NCBI GenBank assembly: GCA_963969345.1
Contig: OZ017767.1
Location: forward strand, 10,608,471 to 10,672,470
DNA length: 64,000 nucleotides
Direction of reading: 5' to 3'
Source of the DNA: Turbatrix aceti
Lineage: Eukaryota > Nematoda > Chromadorea > Rhabditida > Panagrolaimidae
A program made the position numbers and the translations under genes. The notes under the pieces are model-generated. The model was not told where the DNA came from and made no database searches. It saw only the letters and a list, made by a program, of their open reading frames with translations. Numbering within the stretch: the first letter of the stretch is position 1; each line of letters starts with the position of its first letter. Positions 1 to 13,019 of this stretch are shown here, in pieces.

Positions 1-720
1 CAGAGATAGCACTGGAATCGCGACCAGAGTTATAGTTTCAAAAAATAATGCAAGCATATTGTTTCATTCCACACAGATCAACAATTGAATCATTTTTTTA
101 TTGAATGAAAACAGAATAGGCTGCGGTATCTTACGTTAATCAGAGATGAAAAAATGTGCGTATTAGAGTTTCTGAAAAATACCTCCGTTTTGAAAATAAT
201 TAATTAATTAATTTATTTTTAAATGAGCAAAATTTATCATGTTTTATTTAAACGTGTGTTTTTATTTAACAATTGATTGTGCATTTGAAATTTCATTTCA
301 TTCGTTATTGGACTTTGAAAAAATTATTTTTTACTAATGTTTTCATATTTTTTCAAATGATTTTTTGTCTGTTTGACGGTTTTCTAGACACGGTTGATCC
401 TGGACGACGGCACTAACTCAATTTTTTTTCAAATAATTTTTAAGGGTCTTTCTAATAATAATATTGCTCAGAATTTTATTATACCTTAACGCATTTGTGT
501 TCTTTAAAAAAATTATTTTACATTACAGTAACTTTCACATTTATTACAGTACCATTGGAAACTAGGATAACTTGTTTACAGATAGCAAAAAAGTCAAAAG
601 AATAAAAAAATTCTCACAGCAGCGCGCACATTGTGAGCCGCAAACTTTTTTTGACAACGAAAAACATTCTCGGGGATATTGGCCACGTGGTCACCACATT
701 AACTGTGAACAGTTCCCATG
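1..720. other. AT-rich non-coding left edge
   Basis: No supportable reading frame or RNA gene is visible. The stretch is AT-rich, with a short TTAATTAA-type run near 200-216, and leads into the TATA box of the next gene. Confidence 0.6.
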
Positions 721-724
721 GAGG

Positions 725-734
725 TATATATATA
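725..734 (+). promoter_or_regulatory. TATA box of the His/Asp-rich gene
   Basis: A run of alternating TA (tatatatata) lies 108 bases before the ATG at 842. It is the only clear TATA element seen next to a gene start in the window; the housekeeping genes have none. The first T-rich or CA start sites would fall about 25-30 bases downstream. Confidence 0.5.
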
Positions 735-841
735 GCTGGTGCAAGCGGATAGAAAGTCATTCCTGTGCTGTGTACTCGACTGAGTTGGCTGATTTTTGAT
801 TTTTTTGGTCTTCTCGTTTACGTTGCCATTTATCGTCCACC

Positions 842-1287
842 ATGGTAAACATCGTCGCCGCCGTCGTCGACCATGGCCACGCCCACGATCATGACATCGA
901 CCACGCCCACGACCACGACGACGACCTCCCGGCCATCCACAACGAGTCACCACCGCCTGTGGTATGTTTTACTCTACTGAAAAAAAGTGAAATACTGATC
1001 GATTAATTTCTTTCCAGCCGATAACCGAAGCCGCCCAGGCTTTCATCAGGTCGATGAATCTCCCGGCGATGCCGAAGAAGCCAAGCTTTGGCAACGACCT
1101 GGTCTACGCTGAATTCCACGTGACCATGATCGTGGAAAACCCCAAGGAGCTCCTGGTGTCTGGCACGCTCGCAACCGGCAGAACCTACACGTTCCGGCCT
1201 GTCCGTCAGTATTTTGTGTGTCTAAAGTGTCATTCCCGTGGCCGCATCGTCAACGGATGCCTCTTCTCCGAGCGCCACATCCACTGA
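842..1287 (+). CDS. small His/Asp-rich protein, unknown function
   Basis: Two exons, 842-961 and 1018-1287, joined in phase 0 by a 56-base GT-AG intron ending TTTCCAG, give 129 residues. Residues 10-28 are a dense His/Asp tract built on HGHAHDHD-like repeats, which could bind divalent metal; this is inference. The rest reads as an ordinary folded segment with alternating hydrophobic residues (VYAEFHVTMIVENPKELLVSG), then a short Cys-containing tail (CLKC near residue 109 and one later Cys). No family was recognised. The TATA box upstream and good third-position GC support a real gene. The end is less sure, because the last 25 residues could be intron read-through if a further exon exists. It is convergent with the S12 gene. 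Confidence 0.55.
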
Positions 1288-1656
1288 CTCCGACGACGGA
1301 CATTTGTTAATAGTTTTCGTTTTTTTCGTAGGAATAATATCAAAATCACGATATTATTTATTTGGCGAGTATTGCAAAAAAAACAGTTTGAAAACGCGAC
1401 AGCTCTGGAGCTCAGAACTCTCGACACGAAAAAACGAATCTTTCGTGCCGAAAGTTGCTCCTGACACGAATTCGCGCATAAAATCATGTTTTTTTCCCGA
1501 AAATTCATGTTTTTTTTTTTGCTTCGAAACCCCACATTTTCTCCCCTGACTTCCGTTTCCAACAAAAACAAAACAAAAAAAACAATTTCATTGATTCTCC
1601 GAAAACAAAATATAATCCAAAACAGAAAAATTAAAAATAAGAACCTATTTATTTAT
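1288..1656. other. intergenic gap between convergent genes
   Basis: AT-rich sequence with A and T runs and no convincing coding. It must hold the 3' UTRs of the His/Asp-rich gene (+) and of the S12 gene (-). It contains short CGACACGAAAA-like words that recur in many introns of this window. Confidence 0.6.
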
Positions 1657-2325
1657 TTATTTACCAGAACGAACGGGAGCACAGTCGAGTTTGCCCCGGA
1701 TGACGCTGGCTTTGACAGCGATGAGATCGCGTCGTCGACCGCCCTTGACGAGGACCTGGCTGTGTTCCTGGAGGTTGTGGCCTTCGCCTGGGATGTACGC
1801 GCAGACTTCGGCACCCGTCGACAGACGAACGATGGCACACTTTCGATTTCCTGAATTTGGCTTTTTCGGGTGTCGAATGACGGCTGAAAAGAAGAATTTG
1901 TTAAGAAAAAAAATTTGAACTTGTGATTACGCACTCTTGAGAACGATTCCTTTGTAATAGTTGTGGCCACTGATCTTGCTCTTGTCACGACTTCTACTTT
2001 TCCTCGGCGGGGGGCCGTTTTGGTTGTGCATGAACTGAAAATTATCAAAAATGAGTTGTTTTTAGGGAAAGGGATAAAAAATATGTTATTTTCAAGAAAA
2101 AAGGAAAAAAATAGGGTTTTTTAAGTAAAAAAGCAAAAAAAAAAACGGTTTTTTCATTGAAAAATTGCAAAAAAACGGTACCTGTAAAACATTTTCTCTG
2201 GAAAGCAATGAAGTAGTCTGAAACAGGCGAGTTTGCTGCTGCGCCATGGCTGGGAAGGATGTAACGGCCAACGTTTTCGAGACCGCCCCGCACAGGGCCT
2301 TGAAGCCCTGGGAGAATAGCATCAT
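1657..2325 (-). CDS. mrps-12: mitochondrial small ribosomal subunit protein S12 (uS12m)
   Basis: Three exons (2325-2182, 2034-1935, 1883-1657) give 156 residues. The second donor is gtgcgt at 1934, which makes the phases close and restores the Thr before the conserved block. The hallmark uS12 motifs are present: [30 protein letters not shown] and VKGGRRRDL. The first ~48 residues are basic, hydroxylated and poorly conserved, as expected for a mitochondrial presequence. The protein acts in the decoding centre of the mitochondrial 28S subunit. An acceptor-like site (CTTTTAG) ends about 22 bases before the ATG. The gene starts only 197 bases after the stop of the LOTUS/Tudor gene on the same strand, so it may be the second gene of an operon. 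Overlapping AATAAA signals lie at the stop codon. Confidence 0.93.
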
Positions 2326-2521
2326 GGTTGAGGAGGTTCACCCGAAGCTAAAAGTACCGTAACAAAGATAATAATTATATCTCCTGCCTGGAAAAATACA
2401 AAAACTGACAAATTTGAAAAAGTATCAAGCACCGGAATCCAACCAGGGTCTTACAACGAACAAAATACGGTACACAAACTTTTATACCAAAACCTTGCAA
2501 AAAATAAATATGTAGTCGTAA

Positions 2522-5020
2522 TTATTCGTCAAAAACAACATTAATAGAGACAGTATCGCAGAATTCAGGCAAATCGGCTTTTTTTGGTTTGGCTACGATA
2601 ATCCGGCGGATATCGGTCGTTTGATAGTTTCTGAGGACCGCGTTTTCGTCGACCAAGAACTTCAGGTTGTCTAAAAAGAAGAAAAATATGTTTTGCAAAA
2701 GAAAAATAATTTGAACATAAACATACACTTATCGGAAAGCATACGCGCTGGAACGGCAACTCTTGGCATGAAAACGATACCCGAAGGGAGTTCGTAGAGG
2801 TCAGCGATGGCGACACGCTGCATCGCTCCCGCATCGATGACATCGACTCCGACCTCGAAGGGATTGAGGTGATTCATGACTTGGACACGAAAACGATCAT
2901 TTGAGTTTTCTGTCGGACAGTAGAGGCACACTTTTTGGGGCCAAACTGAGGAGACTGGGACAGGCTCGAGTTCCAAGAGTTTGGATTGCAAAGCGCGTTC
3001 GTAGGGTTCAAAATCGGAGAATTTGACCGCAAAGTCATACGTCTGAAAATATTTTTTATGGTGAAAAAGAAAGAAAAGGAAGAAAAACGACTTTTCGTGG
3101 TAGGAAAAGATACTCCTATACTACGTTACTTTTTTACTGTTGTTTGCTAAATTTTTATTACTTTTGGGAGCTACGTTTTTTTCCGAAAAACATGATTTGT
3201 TCGTCATTTTTTGGGTAAAAAAGCGTTTTACGGCCGAAAATGGTGTGTTATGACCTTTTCGATTTCGTCTCAAGAGTTCAAAACAGTATCTGTTTTCGAG
3301 TTAAAACCACTGTAAAAAAACGTAAACCATTACATTGATCACTTCTTCGTGTCAGGATCGTAACAATACAGTTTTTTTTCGTCAAAAACCTCAAAACTCA
3401 CAGCTCTTTTGTATTGAACGCATTTGACAGTTGTAGATTGTTCTACCGGAATGTTTGGATCCATAGGAACGACAGGCATGATTTTGGAGAGAGCTTTCTT
3501 GAGACCTTCACGTTCAATTTGACCCTTGATTTCAACCACGACGCAGGGCGTTTTATTTGGACGCAGGCGAGTTGAGACGGTAAAAAGGTCGGGAAGAGCT
3601 TCCATCAAATTTATCAGGCATTCTTCCTCGAATAATTCCGACTTGAGATTGTACATTAGGATGGCCAGGGCATCGTAAAAGTCCACAACACCGTATGTGT
3701 TCAATTTTGCGATCTGAAATAAATGAAATATTTAGTTTAAAAAAAAAAACTGGGGGTTAGGGTAAATTTTAGGCTACCGTACCTCGTAAATAATCTCTGC
3801 AAAGTACTCGATGCGACTCTTTGCCTCAAAAATTGGTCGTCGAGGACGGGAACGTGGTTTTTGACGGGTCAAATTGACAGCCGTTGTCAGAAGCGCTGAA
3901 TAGGTGTATCTGATGGGCGGTGGCTGTTTTGGCACTTCGTTGGCCTGGGAGAGAAAATTTTCAATACAAAGCTCGATTTCGGATTTGGCGGGAGCAGCGA
4001 TGTAATTGTCCACCAACTCGTGCTCCCGGAAGAGATTTTGGCTTGCTGCGGCTGGCCTGGGTGGGATGCGCACAACCGCAGGCATCGGATCAGGCTCGAT
4101 ATCCTCTTCGCGATATCCGCTGACGTCGTCGGGTTCAACATATACCCGTAGGTTGCGCTGCGGGTATGCATCGTATCCACGAACCGATTCCCGATCGTAA
4201 TCACGAACCGACTCCCGATCGTAACCATCATTATTACCGTAGTAGAAATCCGAGTGAACGGATACCGTAGGCGAACGTCGACCGTAATCAGTTCTGGACT
4301 GACCGTACCTGCGTGAAGACGATCCGGATGAAACAGAATTTGTCGGAGACTGGCGACGTGGACCAGGTTGGTATGCCTGCTGCCTCCGAGTGCCTCCAGA
4401 TGGTGCAGGAATCCCTCGATATTGTCTACCGGGAGCGCCACGTCCACGATTCCCTTTCTTTGGGTCAGTCCTCACAGCGAGGTCGCGCAGGTAGGCAAAA
4501 TCGCCGGTGAAAAGAGCATCCGTTCCGTTGACTCGGCCGTTTATTATTTCAACGTAGTCTCGAAAGTATTTGCGAAGAAACGCTTCAGTGCTTAATCCAT
4601 ACTTGCGGGCTGTGTTAGGGATAACGCCGTCGTCGAAGTCCCTAAAAGTGAAAAAAAATGAATAGAAAATTTCAAAAAATGAGGTAAAAAGTTCAAAAAT
4701 ATCAGAAATTAACGAATTTGTGCAAAAAGTTCGTTAAGCAAGAGAAAAAGTAATAAAATCACGAGAAAAATATCGTAATCGAGTAACAAACATCGTTTAC
4801 GATCAAAAAGTAACACAAATAAAGCAAAAAAATCGTTACTCTATCCTGCATAATAAAAAGTAAAAAAAATCACGAGAAAAATATCGTAATCGAATAACAA
4901 ATTGTACATCGTAAAAAAAACTTACTTCGATATTTTCTCGAGGTCCTTAATCGTCGCATCTTTGTGGGACAAGCAACTTTGTAGGGAATTATACGTTTCT
5001 TCGAAGTCACGTTGATCCAT
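2522..5020 (-). CDS. LOTUS/Tudor-domain-like protein (TDRD5/7-type architecture, tentative)
   Basis: Five coding exons (5020-4926, 4641-3783, 3713-3402, 3042-2727, 2670-2522) give 576 residues. The N-terminal ~100 residues are helical. Residues ~95-230 are a low-complexity Arg/Gly/Ser/Tyr region with imperfect DYDRESVR repeats. Then comes a helical and beta-wing segment (IEYFAEIIYEIAKL to CVVVEIK) that looks like a LOTUS winged helix. After it is a Tudor-like block with the pattern VxLYCP...FRVQV...FEVGVDVIDAG...VAIADLYELP. LOTUS/Tudor proteins scaffold germ granules and bind Vasa-type helicases or methylated arginines; that role is inferred here from architecture only. The ATG at 5020 has a Kozak-like GCCATGG and lies 40 bases after a TTTGCAG acceptor. 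Exons and phases are well supported; the family name is moderate. Confidence 0.6.
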
Positions 5021-5364
5021 GGCGTCGTAACCGTCTTGTAGCCTCGTATGAGAGCCGTAACTGCAAATGAAAAAAGGTAAAAAATCGATAGAATTTGTAT
5101 CAACAGTCTCAACGCGAATCAAGCTAACAGGAAAAATTTAGATAAAGTTTTTTCGCTTTTGCCTATGATTTTTTATGCGCGCAACATGCAAGCTAAAGAA
5201 CCGGCTGCCACACTGGTTGCCCGGTGTTTGTTCTTTCAGCAACCAAACAAACACAACTTTGACTTTTTTTCTGTGTTGCACTACAATTCCACCGTTTTTG
5301 TCGATATTATCGTATCTGTTACGATTTTATATTCTGAGATTTTACAGGGTATCGGCCAATCGAA
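5021..5364. promoter_or_regulatory. divergent promoter region, LOTUS/Tudor gene and sf3b-1
   Basis: The start codons of two opposite genes lie 344 bases apart. Both sides have an acceptor-like site just before the ATG: TTTGCAG on the minus strand at 5061-5067, and TTTTACAG on the plus strand ending at 5346. Each could be a 5' UTR intron end or a spliced-leader acceptor. No TATA element is seen. Confidence 0.45.
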
Positions 5365-8300
5365 ATGTCTGGTCCTGCGAAGACCCGTGAAGGTTTGCCA
5401 GTTTTTTATGATTTTTTGTTTAAAAATATTTTAATTTTTCAGAAATTGACGCCCAAGTCAGCGGGCGCAAACGCAAGCGTGTGGATCTCAACGACGACGG
5501 CGAGGTGGTTCAGAAGGTTCAATTTGGTGCCGCAGGCGGCTACGATGAGGTGAATTTTCTTTTTTACCCGCTTTTTTACATTTTTGTTGGTTTTTTAGGA
5601 TGTTTACAGCGGAAACGGTCGAAATAACGATTCGTACGTCGCGTCCATCGGCTTAGGCGGCCACGACGATGATGACGACGACGACGAGCTTGCGGTTCGT
5701 GCTGCGCGACGGAAGAACATCGCACCGACCAAATTTCTCGAAGAAGCCGCCCAAACCAACGACGATGTCGACCCGATGGCTGAAACTCGTCGACGAACCA
5801 TTGCTGAACGTCAGAATGAGTATCAGAGTCGCGCACGGGCTCGTCCGCTGTCACCCGAGCGTCAGGATCCATTTTGTGGGTTTTTAACGGTTTTTTTGAT
5901 GTTTATATGTTTTTTATATTGCAGTGGAACAAACTCCACAACGCGGATTTGCGGATGTCATGCTTGAACGCCAGCTGAAGGAAGACGAAGCCAGTCTGCA
6001 TCGGGAGATTGTCGATAAGTATCAGAAGGGTGAGCTCCAAGAACGCCAGGAGCCTTCTGCGACGCCCGGGGGAGGGCAGAGGAAGCGGCTTGGCATCTCA
6101 TCTGTCAGCGCTTCTGTCGCGCCTGATGTGAGTTTTTTTACGATCGAAACAATCTAAAAAGTAAAAAAAAACGCGTTCAAAATTCTCAAAAAGCGACGTT
6201 TTACCTAAAAAAAGTTATTACATTTGTGAACGTAAAATTATCGTACTTGAGTTATGATTCAAAGTAACATTTTTTTGATATTCTGTTACTTTTGGTTTTT
6301 GTAAGATTTTTTTTGACTTGATGTAACATTTTTGAGGAAAGATACCGTAATTCAATGTTTGTTACGTTCTTTTTTTGTTACTTTGTTATTTTCTGCTTTT
6401 TTGGCCTAAAATACCATTTTTTGTTCTTTTTTTCACTGTTTCTTTCTTTCCAGGCCCAAACCCCGCATTTCGACCGATGGGACGAAACCCCCATGACCCT
6501 GCAACCCGCGGATGCGACTCCCGTTCACATCGGCGCCAACGTGCCCAGCAGCACTCCGTCACGCAACCGCTGGGACGACGCGGGCTCAGCTACTACCATC
6601 GAACCAGGAGCTGCAACCCCACAATGGACAAATCCAGACGCGGACGATGATTTCGAATCCAAGGCCGGCCTGGGCTTGTCCTCGTCTGTTCGTCGTCGTT
6701 CTCGGTGGGACATGACACCTTCCGCGGAGACTCCTCACTCGGGATTCGACTTCACGCCCAAGATCGAAGCAGGGGGGGCTACCCCGCTGTACTCGATGAC
6801 TCCGGGGGGCAGCACGCCGATTGGACCGATGGCTGCGGGGCTCAGGACTCCGGCCCACGTCATTGTCCCCGGAACACCCGAACAAATGACCCTCCAGCGC
6901 TATCAGATGGACATTGACATCCGAAACCAGCCAATGTCGGATGAAGAGCTCGATTCACTCTTTCCACCGGGATACAAGATCTGGCCGCCTCCGGCGAGTT
7001 ACGTGCCCCTCAGAACGCCGAGTCGGAAGCTCTTCGCGACTCCGACGCCCATGCATGGCGGCACAACGGGATTTACCATGCAGGCGACCCCAGTTCGGGG
7101 ATCCGGAAGCGAGGCCGGCATGGGTGCGATCCTGGACACCCAGCCGAAGGACAAAGACCTCCCGGCACTCAAACCCGAGGATATGCAGTACTTTGACAAA
7201 CTCCTTATGGACGTCGATGAATCACTCCTCACGAAGCAGGAAAGAGCGGAGAGAGAAATCATGGCCTACCTGCTGAAGATCAAAAACGGCACTCCGCAGA
7301 TGAGAAAACAAGGACTTCGAAAAATCACTGAAAATGCCAGAAGACTGGGTGCAGGACCGCTCTTTCATCAGATTTTGCCACTTCTCATGTCTCCGACACT
7401 CGAGGATCAGGAAAGGCATCTGCTGGTCAAGGTCATCGATCGAGTGCTCTACAAACTCGATGACTTGGTTCGGCCGTACGTTCACAAGATTTTGGTCGTC
7501 ATTGAACCGCTGCTCATTGACGAGGACTACTATGCTCGTGTTGAGGGTGAGTTGGGGTTGCGATTGGGTTTAAAAAAAATTTGGGATTGCGGAAATTTTT
7601 TTTTGAAATAATTTTTTTTTTGCAAAAAAAAATTTTTGTGGCCAAATTTTTTTTTCTAAAAATTACGATATGCTACGATTTATGCTTTTATTGTTGCCAA
7701 AATTTGGAAAATTTTTTTTAAATATAAATTTTTTTTACGAAAACATATTTTTTGAAATGTAAAATTTTATGTTTTTATTTCGAATCACTTTTTTTAGTTT
7801 TACATTGGAATCAGTTTATTTTAACCCCAAAATTTCAAAAATTTTTGGGGTTTTTTTTGGGTCTTAGATGTTTACGGTATTTTTTTTTTCGATTTACGGT
7901 TAAGAAAATCGTTTTTTATCCGAATTCATATTTTTTGCTTCTTTTTTGACCCTTGCTGCCATAAAAACTTGTTTTTTACTTCATTTTTAAAAAATTTATG
8001 TTTTTTCCAATTCCAGGCCGCGAAATCATCTCCAACCTCGCAAAAGCAGCAGGTCTTGCAACGATGATCTCCACCATGCGTCCCGACATCGACAACGCCG
8101 ACGAATACGTCCGAAACACCACAGCCCGAGCGTTTGCCGTCGTGGCTTCGTCCCTCGGCATTCCCGCCCTTCTGCCCTTCCTCAAGGCCGTGTGCAAGAG
8201 CAAGAAATCCTGGCAAGCCCGTCACACGGGTATCAAAATCGTCCAGCAGATTGCAATTCTCATGGGATGCGCCATTCTACCGTACCTCAAAGATCTCGTC

Positions 8301-11079
8301 GAAATCATCGAAAATGGCCTCACGGATGAGCAGCAAAAGGTTCGGTCGATGACTGCGTTGTGTATTTCGGCACTCGCTGAGGCTTCTGCGCCGTACGGTA
8401 TCGAGGCTTTTGATTCGATTCTGAAGCCTCTCTGGAAGGGCATTCGTACCCACAGGGGCAAAGGCCTCGCTGCACAGCTCAAGGCTGTCGGATTTCTGAT
8501 CCCCCTCATGGACGCGGAATACGCAAACTACTACACCAAAGAAGTCATGCTCATCCTCATCCGTGAATTCATATCTCCCGATGAAGAGATGAAAAAAGTC
8601 GTCCTCAAGGTTGTCAAACAGTGCTGCTCGACGGATGGCGTTGAGCCGGAGTACGTGAGGGAGGAAATCCTCGGGCCCTTCTTCAAGGCCTTCTGGAATC
8701 ACCGAATGGCCATGGATCGACGAAACTACAAACAACTCGTCGATACAACCGTCGAAATTGCCCAAAAAGTCGGGGGCGTTGCTATTATCCAGAGAATCGT
8801 CGATGACCTCAAAGACGAAAATGAACAGTACCGAAAAATGGTCATGGAAACCATCGACAACATCATTGCTCTCCTCGGGACCTCAGATATCGATAGTCGT
8901 CTCGAGGAACAGATTTTTGATGGCATTCTCTACGCTTTCCAGGAACAGACTCAAGATGTAAGTTTTTTTTTTGGGCACAGGGATTGAAATTTTAATTTTT
9001 TGGATAGGAAATTGATACTTTTTGGGGATTTTTTTTGTTGTTTTTGAAGATCAATTTTTTGGTAATCGAAATTTTTTCAATTTTTTTTAATTGTGAAATT
9101 GAAAATTATTATTTTAAAAACTGAAAAATTTTTGTTTGAATTTTTTGATTTTGTGGTTTAAAAAAAGTTTTGATCATTTTTTTGCGATTGACGAATTTAC
9201 AAAATTAAATTTTTTTGTGACCATTTAGTTTTCTTGGGGAAATTTAGTTGTTTTTTTTTAAATTTAGATTTTTAGTTTTTTTAATTTTTAAAGCATGACG
9301 ATTAGATAATTGTTATAAAAAACTGGTTCAGGTCAAAAAAATTGTATTGAGCGAAATTTTAATTTTTTTGTATTTGCCGGGTTTACTTTTGGAATTTCAA
9401 ATTTTTATTTTTTTTCATTTTTTTTTGGTTTTATATTTTAATTTTCAATATTTCTTTGGATTATGGAATTCAAACTTTTTTGTGTTTTTTTTTGCACTGA
9501 AATTCCAATTTTTCAAATTTTTAGGAAGCAGTCATGCTGAACGGCTTTGGCACGGTGTGTAACGGCTTCGGCAAGCTTACCAAGGCCTACATTCCCCAAA
9601 TCTGCGGTACAATTTTGTGGCGTCTCAACAACAAGACTGCCAAGGTTCGTCAACAGTCTGCGGATCTCATCACCAAGATAGCTCCCGTCATGGGTCTCTG
9701 CAAGGAAGACAAGATGCTCTGTCACCTGGGTGTCATTCTATTCGAATACCTCGGTGAAGAGTATCCCGAAGTCCTGGGCTCAATTATTGGTGCGCTCAAA
9801 GCGGTCGTCGATGTCATTGGCATGACCAAGATGACGCCACCAATCAAGGATCTGTTGCCGAGGTTGACGCCTATTTTGAAGAATCGGTGGGTTTTTTTGG
9901 ACAAAAAACATGTTTTATATTTTTTTGCGTTTTCAATTTTTTTCTAAATATTATAATAATTTTTAAATTAATATCTAAAAAAATTATACAAAGTAATTTT
10001 TGAAATTAAAAAAATGATAAAAAATAATTTTAATAAAAAAATATAAAAAATGATTTTTAAATTTAAACAAAATTATAAAAAATAATTTTTATATAAAAAA
10101 AATTTTAACTGACAAAAAATTTTACAATTTTAGTCACGAAAAAGTCCAAGAAAACACGATCGAACTCGTCGGAAGAATCGCGGATCGTGGCTCAGAATTT
10201 GTCTCAGCCCGTGAATGGATGCGAATCTGCTTTGAACTTCTCGATCTCCTCAAAGCTCAGAGAAAATCGATTCGCCGCGCTGCGATCAACACATTTGGCT
10301 ACATCGCGAAGGCAATTGGCCCACACGACGTCCTCGCGACTCTGCTCAACAATCTCAAGGTCCAGGAGCGGCAGCTGCGTGTCTGCACGACGGTTGCTAT
10401 TGCTATCGTGGCCGAGACGTGCGCGCCCTTCACCGTGCTTCCCGCCATCATGAACGAATACCGTGTTCCGGAGATCAACGTTCAGAACGGTGTCCTCAAG
10501 GCGCTGTCGTTCATGTTCGAGTACATCGGTGAAATGGCCAAGGATTACGTCTACGCTGTCACGCCGCTTCTCATTGACGCTCTTCAAGAACGGTAAGTTT
10601 TTTAAAATTTAAAAAAAAAATTTAATTTATTTTGGATTTTGACGAAAAAATTGAAATTTGAATTTATTTCACCAAAAAATGCATAAAATGGTTGTTTTTT
10701 TAGCGATATTGTCCACCGTCAAATCGCGATAGATTCCACCGCTCACCTCACCCTTGGCGTGTTTGGATTCGGCTGCGAAGACGCCCTCATTCACCTCCTC
10801 AACCACGTCTGGCCCAACCTCCTCGAAATCTCGCCCCACGTCATCCAACGCTTCGTCTTCTGCTGCGATGCAATGCGTGTCTCGCTCGGACCCGTCAAGG
10901 TCCTCCAGTACTGTCTTCAAGGCCTCTTCCACCCCGCGAGAAAGGTCAGGGATCCGTGCTGGAAGGTTTTCAATAACCTCATCCTCGGCAGCCAGGATGC
11001 CCTCGTCGCCGGATATCCACGCATTCAGGACACCGATATCAACCACTTTGTTCGTGATGATCTGGACATCGTGCTATGA
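5365..11079 (+). CDS. sf3b-1: splicing factor 3B subunit 1 (SF3B1/SAP155)
   Basis: Nine exons: 5365-5392, 5443-5549, 5599-5875, 5925-6127, 6454-7546, 8017-8957, 9525-9886, 10134-10592 and 10704-11079. They close in frame as 1281 residues; human SF3B1 has 1304. It is the large scaffold of U2 snRNP SF3b and clamps the branch-site helix. The N-terminal third has acidic runs and repeated RWDxTP/TP motifs ([15 protein letters not shown]) that act as ULMs and phosphosites, then the p14-binding segment ([14 protein letters not shown]). The rest is HEAT repeats, nearly identical to human over long blocks such as [16 protein letters not shown] and [16 protein letters not shown]. The lysine matching the human K700 hotspot is kept in [12 protein letters not shown]. 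Introns 5 and 6 (470 and 567 bases) are extremely T-rich. Confidence 0.97.
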
Positions 11080-13019
11080 TCTGGGGATTAATTTTGTTTT
11101 TTTTGTATTGCAAGCACGTAATAATACTGGAGGAAGTCAGAATCAGGCATTGGAGTGTACCGCAAGTGTAATTTTTTATGTAAAAAAATATACTGTAGCT
11201 GCGTTAAAAAATTGTAATCAAAATTTTGTTTGTGAAAAAAAGCAACAAACCACTCGATAGTGCCCGCAAGGCGCGCAACTGTTCAACCCAACAACCGACA
11301 CTGGCCAAACCACTCTTTACTTGGTCAATCGGGTCAAAAACGCTTTTTTTATCGCGACCAAAAAACGTCGTTTTGGTATAGGTGGTAGCATTTTTCTGCC
11401 TTATTCGAAAATTCAACTATCGTCTATTTACCACCCGGACCAAGTTTTTGCGCAGCCACTAACCGAAGAGAGAGTATTTTCTTTGGTTTCTTTCAATCAT
11501 GGATGCAAACAAAAGTCGCACTAGGTACGAACCGGCTGCTTCTAATTGTAAGACGTTTTTTTTAATATTCTGCATTCGACAACTTTGTTCAGTGGTTTGC
11601 TCTTTGTAATTTGGCGTAATTTCTGTTCTGTTTAGGAAAAATTCATTTATCCGTTAATTTTTTTTCTGTTCGTTAATTTGTTTTTTTTTAATTTTTAATG
11701 TTCCACGATTTTTTTCTGTTAAAACATTCCAAACACAATTTTTGGTGATTTTTAGTCCATACATTAGTCATATGTTTTTTGCACGGCATTCAAAACGCAT
11801 AGTATAACTCAAGTTTATTCAACTTACAATTTAGATTAAAGAAAAATTTTTGTAAGAAAAAAAAACAACGCGTTACGGGTGTGTGCTGGTGGTGTGGATC
11901 GTGTGCATGTATGCATGTGCCAGGGCCAGAGGAAGAGGATGGGGGGAAGGAATGAATGAACAAAAAAGTAGGAGAAGGATAAAATTGACAGACAGGGATT
12001 GGATTGGATTGCAGGTGAAGAAGAATGAATGCTGGCTGGGATAATCAATTGTGTATCATCACCTAGTACGTACTGTAGAGCTCTCTATGTGACGGTAGAA
12101 AAATGAAAAAAAAGGAGGATAAAAAATAGATATCACACGCACACACACAACTGCCAAGTAAAAAGCTTGATTGGGTTGGGTTTTTTTAAAGCCAGGAGAG
12201 AAGTGTTGGTGGTTTATTAGTCATCGAAAAGTGTGTAAAAAAATGCAAACCAGGGCAAGAACTCATTTTTCCCAACTTTTTTCTCTTTTTCTCGTTCAAA
12301 ATTGAGAATTCATTTTTTTAGCGTTGCGAGATCGATTTCGATTTGATTCATTTTCTTCCAAAAAATTGTGTCCACAAAAAAAGCCTTTTTGGTTTCGCAG
12401 CTCTTTTTACCGTACTACGCAAAAAAATTTTGTTGTAAGAAAAAAAGATTTTTACTGCGGGCTTTTGGAATATTTTTGGCACAAAACGTGGAAGAAAACA
12501 TGAACGATGACTAAATAATATTTTGACTTGATTTTGACTCACTAGCTATGAAAAAAATTGTTTATCTCACAAATGATGAAAGATGGAGGATTTTCGAGAA
12601 GGTGTGTTGTAGGTAGGTGGCAGTGTGGGAAGGGACGGCGGGGCAGGGTTAAAACAAAACTTTCTTTTTCCGGGTCGGAGTCGCAAAAGTTGAATAAATA
12701 TCGTAAAATTTTTTTTCATTCTTGTCCAAAAATTTTTTTTTCTTCACGAGACCACCGACCACCCACGTTGAACCATCAATGTAGAAGCGCAATTTCGACA
12801 TCGATCGTAATCGTCGTGGTTGGTCAGGGTGGTCCAGATAAAAAAGGAGGACACGTGGGCGGTACAAAAAATAACAAGCATAACAAAAGTCAGGCAAAAA
12901 AAGTGCAAAAGTGTGTTTCCTCAAAAATAAAAAAAAATGAAGAAAGAAGGATAAAAACAATGCGGGAGCGGGTGTGTGTACTAGTAGCTTGCAAGAAAAA
13001 ATAATAATAGTATCAAAAA
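11080..13019. other. intergenic/3' UTR region between convergent sf3b-1 and unc-70
   Basis: No gene is supported. The stretch has simple CA-rich and purine-rich tracts (for example 12137-12155) and long A/T runs. On the minus strand the first clear AATAAA for spectrin is near 12210-12215, so the spectrin 3' UTR may be about 800 bases long. Confidence 0.5.

Noticed and set aside
11499..11548. Short frame starting ATG at 11499 (MDANKSRTRYEPAASN) with possible donors
   Set aside because: No downstream exon on the plus strand could be joined to it and there is no family match, so it is not called.
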